From the NCBI GenBank assembly GCA_050185515.1, contig JBFWZG010000089.1:1-14785 (forward strand): a stretch of DNA of 14,785 nucleotides. The letters are read 5' to 3'. Below, piece by piece: positions 1 to 6,715 of this stretch (position 1 is the first letter of the stretch; every line of letters starts with the position of its first letter). A program made the translations under genes and the position numbers. Below the pieces are notes generated by a model. That model was not told the origin of the DNA. It was given only the letters and a program-made list of their open reading frames with translations, and did no database searches. This stretch comes from JAQSWP01 sp050185515 (GTDB taxonomy: Bacteria; Pseudomonadota; Alphaproteobacteria; Reyranellales; JAQSWP01).

Positions 1-455
1 CGCACGCCGAAGATCGACAGCATCGAGCCGGTATTGATGATCTTGCCGCCGCCTGCCGCCTTCATCGTCGAATAGGCGGCCTTCGAACACAGAAAAGCGC
101 TGGTCAGGTTGACGTCGATCACCTGCCGCCATTCGTCGAGCGCCAGATCCTGCGGCGCCTTGCGGATATTGATGCCGGCATTGTCGAACAGCGCGTCCAG
201 CCGGCCGAAGCGGCCGATGCAGGTATCGACCATGGCGGCGCACTGGGTTTCGTTGGTGACGTCGGCCAGGAACGCCTCGGCCTTGCCGCCCAGGGCGCGT
301 AACGCGCGCACCGCCGCGTCGTTCTTCTTCTCGTTGCGGCCCACCACCAACACCGCGGCGCCGGCTTCGACCAGCCCCCGCGCCATGCCCAGCCCGATGC
401 CACCGTTGCCGCCGGTGACGACCGCCGCCTTGCCCGTCAGGTCGAACAGCTTCAT
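1..455 (-). CDS. Short-chain dehydrogenase/reductase (SDR), C-terminal part beyond window
   Basis: Reading leftward from an ATG at 455, 151 codons lie in the window before the gene leaves it. The start is MKLFDLTGKAAVVTGG, and residues 14-21 form the Rossmann dinucleotide-binding motif TGGNGGIG of classical SDRs. DNAG at 91-94 is the second SDR signature, and NTGS (141-144) follows the predicted fifth strand, with Ser144 the probable catalytic serine. The Tyr-x3-Lys pair is outside the window. Arg40 after the second strand suggests NADP(H) preference, which is inference. The enzyme would oxidise or reduce an alcohol/ketone in the cytoplasm. Its start codon overlaps the stop codon of the upstream TetR gene (ATGA, 452-455), so the two should be co-transcribed and translationally coupled. 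It may supply the hydroxyacyl dehydrogenase step missing from the divergent operon, but its substrate cannot be read from sequence. Confidence 0.9.
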   Translation of the reverse strand, partial: MKLFDLTGKAAVVTGGNGGIGLGMARGLVEAGAAVLVVGRNEKKNDAAVRALRALGGKAEAFLADVTNETQCAAMVDTCIGRFGRLDALFDNAGINIRKAPQDLALDEWRQVIDVNLTSAFLCSKAAYSTMKAAGGGKIINTGSMLSIFGV

Positions 456-1123
456 CCCGTCTTTCCCCCGCCATAGAGGCCGCCGCGCAGCAGCTTCATA
501 TAGGCCTCCACAACCTCGTCGGGAAGCTTGTCCTTCCAGCCGTTCTGGCGGCCATAGCGCAGGCAGAGATAGTGGCGCGCGCCCATCAGGATCAGGGCGA
601 TGGCCTCGACCTGCGAATCGTCGTAGCCGGCGATCTCGCCCTCGCGCCTTGCCTTGCCGATGATGCGCATGAAGCCGTTCAGCACCATCTCGGTGTGGCG
701 CTGATAGGCTTCCGGCGCGAATACCTCGGCCTCGTACATGACGCGGAAGAATTCCGGATGCTGGGCGAGGAACTCGAAAAAGGCGCGAAAGCTCAGCTCC
801 TCGCGCTCCTGCTCGCCCGCGGCGCCCGCCGAGCGCTCCTTGATGAAGTCGAGCATGCGTTCGCTGATCGCCGGCAGCAATTCGTCGAACAGGTCCTGGC
901 GCGAATCGAAGTAGTTGTAGAACGTCCCCAGCCCGATCGAGGCCTCCGACGTGATCGCGGTGATCACCGCGCCGGAATAGCCGACCCGTCCGACCACTCG
1001 CGCGGCGGCGTCGAGCAAGGCGGCGCGGGTGCTGGCGACTTTCTCCGCCCGCGTCGGACGGTCCCGGCGCGAACGTCGCAATGGACTGATATTGTTCGCC
1101 AATTCGGCCTCCGCGCGTGGCAT
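452..1123 (-). CDS. TetR/AcrR family transcriptional regulator
   Basis: The product is 223 aa from the ATG at 1123. A TTG two codons upstream (1129) is an alternative start and lies better placed relative to a GGAGG at 1143-1147 (13 bases, against 19 for the ATG). A basic N-terminal tail (RRSRRDRP) precedes a typical TetR DNA-binding domain. Helices STRAALLDAAARVVGRVGY and the helix-turn-helix around ITSEASIGLGTFYNYFDSRQ end in the hallmark G-T-F-Y-N-Y-F, at about residues 30-80. The rest is an all-helical ligand-binding and dimerisation domain of normal length. It is transcribed away from the Rieske oxygenase operon and overlaps the SDR gene downstream. By family knowledge it most likely represses its own transcription and the divergent operon until an acyl-CoA or aromatic inducer binds; the ligand is unknown. 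Confidence 0.93.
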   Translation of the reverse strand: MPRAEAELANNISPLRRSRRDRPTRAEKVASTRAALLDAAARVVGRVGYSGAVITAITSEASIGLGTFYNYFDSRQDLFDELLPAISERMLDFIKERSAGAAGEQEREELSFRAFFEFLAQHPEFFRVMYEAEVFAPEAYQRHTEMVLNGFMRIIGKARREGEIAGYDDSQVEAIALILMGARHYLCLRYGRQNGWKDKLPDEVVEAYMKLLRGGLYGGGKTG

Positions 1124-1130
1124 GGACAAT

Positions 1131-1143
1131 GCCTAGTCTAGGC
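1131..1143. promoter_or_regulatory. Perfect palindrome, candidate TetR-family operator
   Basis: GCCTAG-T-CTAGGC is a perfect inverted repeat of two 6-bp arms around one central base. It lies in the divergent tetR/oxygenase intergenic region, 8-20 bases upstream of the TetR ATG. It cannot fold as an RNA hairpin with a one-base loop, so a protein-binding site is the natural reading. TetR-family dimers commonly bind such sites near their own start. Binding by this particular regulator is inferred from position only. Confidence 0.55.
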
Positions 1144-1273
1144 CTCCGGCGCCCTGCTGTCGACAAAAGTTGAAAAACGAACCGACTTTCATTTTTTGTT
1201 GACTCCCGGCCGCAGCAGCGGCAGCATTGGCTCGTGATCGGGCCTGCAGGTCCGGCAAGGGAGTGGATTGCGC
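1144..1273. promoter_or_regulatory. Divergent promoter region between tetR and the Rieske oxygenase gene
   Basis: About 130 bases separate the two divergent starts. The middle (1160-1204) is AT-richer than the flanks, with runs of A and T, and contains TTGACT at 1199-1204, a plausible -35 element for the plus-strand operon. The hexamer 17 bases further on (CAGCAT, 1222-1227) is a poor -10, so the exact promoter is not fixed. AAGGGAG at 1257-1263 is the ribosome binding site for the oxygenase gene. Confidence 0.4.
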
Positions 1274-2437
1274 ATGCTTCGGGAAACTCAGGTCGAGCTG
1301 GTCAATCGGGTGCTGGGCTATATCGACAACCGCACCACGCAGATGAACGAGCGCGTCTACCTCAACGACGTGTCGACCTACACCAGCCTCGAGCAGGCGG
1401 CTCTGGAGCGGCAGAAATTCTTCCGCGAGATGCCGCAGTTCTTCACCATGTCGTGCCAGATCCCCAACCCGGGCGATTACTTCACCGACGATCTGGGCGG
1501 CGTGCCGATTCTGGTCGTGCGCGGCAAGGACGGGGTGGCGCGCGCTTTCCTCAACGTCTGCCGCCATCGCGGTGCCAAGGTGGCGACCGGGTCGGGCAAG
1601 GGCCAGCGCGCCTTCGTCTGCCAGTACCACGGCTGGACCTACAATACCGAGGGCGGGCTGGTGGCGCTGACGCCGCCGGACGGTTTCGTGGGCCTGACCT
1701 GCGCCGAGCGCAGCCTGACGCCGCTGTCGCTGGCCGAGGGCCACGGCATGATCTGGGTTCGCCCGACTCCGGGCGAGGATTTCGATCTCGACGAGATGCT
1801 GGGCGGGCTGGCGCCGGAACTGGCCAACTACAATCTCGGCACTTTCGTGCCCTACAAGACGGCGACCATCGCCAAGCCGATGAACTGGAAGCTGGTGGTC
1901 GACACCTTCCTCGAGACCTGGCATGTCGCCACGCTGCACAGACTCACCGTCGCCAGCGTGTTCCAGCCCAACGTAAACGCCTACGACGCCTTCGGCCGCA
2001 ACGGCCGGCTCATTATCCCGCGGCGCAGCTTCAAGGACATGAAGGGCAAGCCCGAAGAGCAGTGGGACGTGCCGCGCCACTCGGCGATCGTCTACACCCT
2101 GTTTCCCAACACGCTGATGGTATGGCAGGGCAAGCATCTGGAAACCTGGCGCTCCTTCCCCGCCGGCGACGGCGCCAACCAGTGCGTCACGGAAGCCACG
2201 CTCTATCTGCCGAAGGCGCCGGAGACAGAGAAGGAGATCCAGTACGGCGAGGCCAACATGAAGCTGCTGCTCGACACGGTCGAGCACGAGGACTTCCCCG
2301 TCGCCACCGACATCCATATGGGCGCACACACGCCGGCGCAGGCCTTCACCACCTTCGGTCGCAACGAGCCTGGCCTGGCGCATTACCACAGCGCGGTGCG
2401 TCAGGCGCTGGGACTGCCGGACGCCGCCAACGCCTGA
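1274..2437 (+). CDS. Rieske non-heme iron oxygenase, alpha (catalytic) subunit
   Basis: The ATG at 1274 gives 387 aa; it sits 10 bases after AAGGGAG, whereas the in-frame TTG at 1268 is only 4 bases away. Numbering from that ATG, the Rieske [2Fe-2S] ligands are in CRH (Cys96, His98) and CQYH (Cys116, His119), 17 residues apart as in the family. The C-terminal START-like catalytic domain holds NWKLVVDTFLETWHVATLH. His217 and His222 are the mononuclear Fe(II) ligands and Asp340 (in HEDF) is the probable third. Glu214 occupies the bridging position that is Asp in naphthalene dioxygenase and Glu in carnitine monooxygenase CntA. The length fits a standalone alpha subunit. No beta subunit, ferredoxin or reductase is adjacent, so electrons must come from elsewhere. 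It leads the plus-strand operon and probably hydroxylates the pathway substrate, whose identity is unknown. Confidence 0.93.
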   Translation: MLRETQVELVNRVLGYIDNRTTQMNERVYLNDVSTYTSLEQAALERQKFFREMPQFFTMSCQIPNPGDYFTDDLGGVPILVVRGKDGVARAFLNVCRHRGAKVATGSGKGQRAFVCQYHGWTYNTEGGLVALTPPDGFVGLTCAERSLTPLSLAEGHGMIWVRPTPGEDFDLDEMLGGLAPELANYNLGTFVPYKTATIAKPMNWKLVVDTFLETWHVATLHRLTVASVFQPNVNAYDAFGRNGRLIIPRRSFKDMKGKPEEQWDVPRHSAIVYTLFPNTLMVWQGKHLETWRSFPAGDGANQCVTEATLYLPKAPETEKEIQYGEANMKLLLDTVEHEDFPVATDIHMGAHTPAQAFTTFGRNEPGLAHYHSAVRQALGLPDAANA

Positions 2438-2503
2438 GCGTTCCGGTCTGCGGTCCGCGGCACTAAACAGGCATTTACCGTTCCGCGAAACGCGTGCCAG
2501 ACT

Positions 2504-2525
2504 GGCGTTCTTCTGGGAGAACGCC
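2504..2525 (+). promoter_or_regulatory. Hairpin abutting the start codon and exposing the Shine-Dalgarno of the first crotonase gene
   Basis: GGCGTTCT (2504-2511) and AGAACGCC (2518-2525) are perfectly complementary, with the 6-base loop TCTGGG. The second arm ends directly before the ATG at 2526. The ribosome binding site GGGAGA (2515-2520) lies half in the loop and half in the stem. A folded mRNA would therefore present or mask the site and could tune translation. The structure is read from sequence; the regulatory role is inference. Confidence 0.5.
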
Positions 2526-3323
2526 ATGTCTTACACGACGCTCGAATTCACCGTAACCGACGGCATTGGCCGCATCCGTCTCAATCGTCCGGACAGGCTC
2601 AACGCCATGTCGCTGGAGATGATCGAGGAGGTCTGCGACGTCCTCGACAAATGTGCCGCCGACGCCAAGGTGCGCTGCGTGATGTTCACCGGCACCGGCC
2701 GCGGTTTCTGCGCCGGCGCTGACCTCTCCTCGCTGTCGGAGCGTACTCGTCAGGCGGATGGCAGGGTCGATGTCGGCGACTCGATGGATCGGCTGTTCAA
2801 TCCGATGATCCGCAAGATCCGCGGGCTGGAGAAGCCGGTCATCGCCGCGGTCAATGGCGTCGCCGCCGGCGGCGGCGCCAATCTGGCGCTGGCGTGCGAC
2901 ATCGTCGTGGCCGCCCGCTCGGCGCGCTTCGACCAGGCCTTCGTGCGCATCTCTCTGATCCCCGATCTGGGCGGCACCTGGTTTCTGCCGCATATGGTGG
3001 GCGATGCGCGTGCCCGCGCGCTGGCGATGCTGGGCACCTCGGTTCCAGCCGAGCAGGCGCAGGCCTGGGGCATGATCTGGCAGGTGGTCGACGACGCCGC
3101 CCTCGAGGCCGAGGCGACGGCGCTGGCAAAGCGGCTGGCCGACGGCCCGACCCTGGCGCTGGGCAGCATCAAGAAGGCGATCAACGCCGCCCACACCAAC
3201 GATCTTTCGGCGCAGCTCGATATGGAGCGCGACCTGCAGCGCGATCTCGGCCGCAGCGCCGATTTCGCCGAAGGCGTTACCGCCTTCCTGCAGAAGCGTC
3301 CCGCCAAGTTCGCCGGCCGGTAA
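2526..3323 (+). CDS. Enoyl-CoA hydratase/isomerase, PaaG-like (first copy)
   Basis: The product is 265 aa, a normal crotonase length, with GGGAGA 5 bases upstream of the ATG. LNRPDRLNAM at 19-28 is the family N-terminal signature. FCAGADL (61-67) and AAGGGANL (113-120) form the oxyanion hole that holds the thioester carbonyl. IPDLGGTWFLP (about 145-155) is the PaaG-type segment, and Asp147 matches the catalytic acid of 1,2-epoxyphenylacetyl-CoA isomerases. It may isomerise or hydrate an unsaturated or ring-oxidised acyl-CoA in the cytoplasm. It is 88 bases after the oxygenase stop and 5 bases before a second paralogue, with which it shares most of its motifs. General enoyl-CoA hydratase activity is the main alternative to a strict PaaG function. 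Confidence 0.92.
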   Translation: MSYTTLEFTVTDGIGRIRLNRPDRLNAMSLEMIEEVCDVLDKCAADAKVRCVMFTGTGRGFCAGADLSSLSERTRQADGRVDVGDSMDRLFNPMIRKIRGLEKPVIAAVNGVAAGGGANLALACDIVVAARSARFDQAFVRISLIPDLGGTWFLPHMVGDARARALAMLGTSVPAEQAQAWGMIWQVVDDAALEAEATALAKRLADGPTLALGSIKKAINAAHTNDLSAQLDMERDLQRDLGRSADFAEGVTAFLQKRPAKFAGR

Positions 3324-3328
3324 GCGCG

Positions 3329-4120
3329 ATGAGCTACGAAACCCTCAAGCTCGAGATCGCCGACGGGCTGGCAAGCGTGACGCTGAACCGGCCCGATCGG
3401 CTCAATGCCTTCAATCGCCAGCTCCTGATCGACCTGAAGGACGCCTGGGCGAAGATCGCCGGCGACGATGCCGTGCGCGCCGTGCTGCTGACCGGCGCCG
3501 GCCGCGGCTTCTGCGCCGGCGCCGACCTCGCCGCGGCCGCGCAGGAGCAAAGTGCCGGACCGCGCGATGCCGGCAAGATCCTCGAGGAATTCTACAATCC
3601 GATGATCCTGAAAATGCGCGGCCTCGGCAAACCGATCGTCGCCGCCGTCAACGGACCGGCGGCGGGAGCCGGCATGTCGCTGGCGCTGGCCTGCGACATC
3701 GTGATTGCCGCGAGATCGGCCTCGTTCCTGCAGGCCTTCGCCCGCATCGGCCTGATGCCCGATGCCGGCTCGACCTGGCTGCTGCCACGTCTGGTGGGCG
3801 ATGCGCGCGCCCGGGCGCTGGCCATGCTGGCGCCGCAGATCGGCGCCGAAGAAGCCCTGAAACTCGGTCTGGTGTGGCAGGTGGTGGACGATGCCGCCCT
3901 GATGGGCGAGGCGCGCAAGGTCGCGCTGGCTCTGGCCGAAGGCCCATCGCTGTCCTATGCCGGGATCAAGCGCGCCATCGGCGCTGCCTGGGGCAACGAT
4001 CTGAGTCAGGGCCTGCAGCTCGAACGCGAGGTGCAGAGCCAGTTGAGTCGCAGCGACGATTTCGAGGAAGGCGTCGCCGCCTTCCTGGGCAAGCGCAAGG
4101 CGAACTTCGGGGGGCGTTGA
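3329..4120 (+). CDS. Enoyl-CoA hydratase/isomerase, PaaG-like (second copy)
   Basis: The ATG at 3329 gives 263 aa and opens MSYETLKLEIADG, closely parallel to the MSYTTLEFTVTDG of the copy upstream. Only 5 bases follow the upstream TAA and no good ribosome binding site is visible, so translational coupling is likely. Longer in-frame upstream starts would overlap the first copy and are rejected. Crotonase motifs are LNRPDRLNAF (19-28), FCAGADL (61-67), AAGAGMSL (111-118) and MPDAGSTWLLPR (about 143-154), with Asp145 the probable catalytic acid. It differs from copy one in the P-D-x-G segment (PDAGS against PDLGG) and in the 67-90 loop, which lines the acyl pocket in this family, so the two copies may act on successive intermediates. 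The DNA around 3790-3830 is nearly the same as 2995-3035, which supports tandem duplication. Confidence 0.92.
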   Translation: MSYETLKLEIADGLASVTLNRPDRLNAFNRQLLIDLKDAWAKIAGDDAVRAVLLTGAGRGFCAGADLAAAAQEQSAGPRDAGKILEEFYNPMILKMRGLGKPIVAAVNGPAAGAGMSLALACDIVIAARSASFLQAFARIGLMPDAGSTWLLPRLVGDARARALAMLAPQIGAEEALKLGLVWQVVDDAALMGEARKVALALAEGPSLSYAGIKRAIGAAWGNDLSQGLQLEREVQSQLSRSDDFEEGVAAFLGKRKANFGGR

Positions 4121-4122
4121 CG

Positions 4123-5049
4123 ATGACCGAGTTCAAGGAGATCGCTTCCGGCCTGCGCTTTCCCGAAGGGCCGATCGCCATGCCGGACGGCTCGGTGATC
4201 CTGGTCGAGATCGCGCGCGGCACGCTGACCCGCTGCATGCCCGACGGCAAGGCGCACGTAATCGCCGAACTGGGCGGCGGTCCCAACGGCGCGGCCATGG
4301 GCCCGGACGGCAAGATCTACGTCTGCAACAATGGCGGTTTCGACTGGCACGAGCGCAACGGGCGCTTGATGCCCGGGCTGCAGCCGGCCTCCTACAGGAC
4401 AGGTGCGATCCAGCGGGTCGATCCGGACACCGGCAGGTTCGAGACGCTGTACGAGAGCTGCAACGGACGCAAGCTGAACGGCCCCAACGACATCGTCTTC
4501 GACCGTACGGGCGGCTTCTGGTTCACCGACCTCGGCAAGACGCGCGAGCACGACAGCGATCGCGGCGCGGTCTACTACGCCAGGCCCGACGGCTCCTCGA
4601 TCCAGCAGATGATCTTTCCGCTCGAGCGGCCCAATGGCTGCGGCCTGTCGCCGGACGAAAAGACGCTTTACGTCGTCGAGACGCCGACCGCCCGCGTCTG
4701 GGCCTTCGATTTGTCCGCCCCCGGCGAAATCAAAGACGCCAATGGCCCCTATCGCGGCGAGAAGGGCAGATGCATCGCCGGGCTGGGCGGCTACCAGATG
4801 TTCGATTCGCTGGCCATCGATGCCGAGGGCAATGTCTGCGTTGCTACCTTGATCACCGGCGCGGTCTCCACCATCACGCCGAAGGGCGACCTGATGGAGC
4901 AAGTGAAGTTTCCCGACATGATGGTCACCAACGTCTGCTTCGGCGGGCCTGATCTGCGTACGGCCTTCGTCACGCTGTCCGGCACCGGCAAGCTCGTCGC
5001 CGCGCCTTGGAAACGGCCCGGGCTAAAGCTGAATTTTCTCAATAAGTAG
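4123..5049 (+). CDS. SMP-30/gluconolactonase/LRE family protein (putative lactonase)
   Basis: The product is 308 aa from the ATG at 4123, 2 bases after the stop of the second crotonase and 8 bases after a run of G (4109-4114) that can serve as ribosome binding site. It has the six-bladed beta-propeller pattern of the family. The metal-site residues are recognisable: Glu15 in RFPEGP, Asn119/Asn122 in LNGPND, Asn171 in RPNGCGLSPD and Asp228 in MFDSLAID, the classic E-N-N-D arrangement for a divalent cation. Family members hydrolyse lactones such as gluconolactone and other cyclic esters. In this operon it probably opens a lactone formed during ring or side-chain oxidation, which is inference from context. 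There is no signal peptide, so it should act in the cytoplasm. Confidence 0.9.
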   Translation: MTEFKEIASGLRFPEGPIAMPDGSVILVEIARGTLTRCMPDGKAHVIAELGGGPNGAAMGPDGKIYVCNNGGFDWHERNGRLMPGLQPASYRTGAIQRVDPDTGRFETLYESCNGRKLNGPNDIVFDRTGGFWFTDLGKTREHDSDRGAVYYARPDGSSIQQMIFPLERPNGCGLSPDEKTLYVVETPTARVWAFDLSAPGEIKDANGPYRGEKGRCIAGLGGYQMFDSLAIDAEGNVCVATLITGAVSTITPKGDLMEQVKFPDMMVTNVCFGGPDLRTAFVTLSGTGKLVAAPWKRPGLKLNFLNK

Positions 5050-5066
5050 ACGTACTTCCCCGGTCT

Positions 5067-5094
5067 TTGGTCTGCCGCCCTGGCATGCTACAAG
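5067..5094 (+). promoter_or_regulatory. Weak candidate sigma-70 promoter before the thiolase gene
   Basis: TTGGTC (5067-5072) and TACAAG (5089-5094) are separated by 16 bases in the 82-base gap between the lactonase and thiolase genes. The match is partial (3 of 6 and 4 of 6). The gap is much wider than the 2-5 bases between the preceding genes, so an internal promoter is plausible but unproven. A 7-bp inverted repeat (TTCCCCG 5056-5062, CGGGGAA 5096-5102) brackets it and could be an operator. Confidence 0.25.
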
Positions 5095-5131
5095 GCGGGG
5101 AATCCCGCATTAGATCCGACAGGAGACCGAC

Positions 5132-6337
<1,206 letters not shown>

Positions 6338-6363
6338 CCGGCCTCCTTACCGGACTGATGCAG

Positions 6364-6396
6364 CGAGCGGCGCCATCGCGGCGCCGCTCGTTCTTT
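6364..6396 (+). terminator. Rho-independent terminator after the thiolase gene
   Basis: CGAGCGGCGCC (6364-6374) pairs perfectly with GGCGCCGCTCG (6380-6390) across the 5-base loop ATCGC. The T-rich stretch TTCTTT follows at 6391-6396. The 11-bp GC-rich stem 26 bases after the thiolase stop marks the end of the catabolic operon. Confidence 0.88.
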
Positions 6397-6715
6397 GGCC
6401 TGGCTGGTAATCGCTAACGAAAACGTGATATCGGCCGAAGCTGTTCGCTAAGTTGTTGATCTTTCGACAATTTAGAGGGCTTGCGACCGAAACTGCTGCG
6501 GTCCCAGCGCCTTAGCGAAGCGCCATTCCATCGGTATAAAATTGTATCCAATCAATGTGTTAACCGAGGTTTATGTACCGAGACGCATTCGCTGTTGAGG
6601 ATTATTCGCGCCAACTGCAAAGACGCAGCAGAGCGTCTTGCTGGCACAGGATTTTTCGCCCTGACGCTCCTTCCATTTCCGGCGTTCGACGCCGGCCAGT
6701 CATTGGGGGATGGCA
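6397..6715 (+). promoter_or_regulatory. AT-richer leader/promoter region of RTX1
   Basis: No convincing gene is seen here. The stretch is clearly AT-richer than its surroundings. TATAAA at 6535-6540 is the best -10 candidate, but the hexamer 17 bases upstream (TTAGCG, 6512-6517) is weak. TTGTTG/CGACAA (6453-6458, 6465-6470) is a minor inverted repeat with one wobble pair. A perfect hairpin (6620-6639) is listed separately. GGGGG at 6705-6709 is the probable ribosome binding site of RTX1. Confidence 0.45.
6620..6639 (+). promoter_or_regulatory. Leader hairpin upstream of RTX1
   Basis: AAGACGC (6620-6626) and GCGTCTT (6633-6639) form a perfect 7-bp stem around the loop AGCAGA, about 75 bases before the RTX1 start. 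A TTTTT run follows about 12 bases later (near 6652-6656), too far for a standard terminator but compatible with an attenuator-like or mRNA-stability element. The function is inference. Confidence 0.35.

Noticed and set aside
109..663. Plus-strand open frame across the SDR and TetR genes
   Set aside because: Ser/Arg/Pro-rich shadow; the minus strand carries clear SDR and TetR motifs over the same bases.
1133..2527. Antisense open frame of 464 codons opposite the Rieske oxygenase
   Set aside because: High-GC shadow of the oxygenase; composition is Arg/His/Gly/Val-rich without recognisable motifs, and the plus strand encodes all Rieske ligands.
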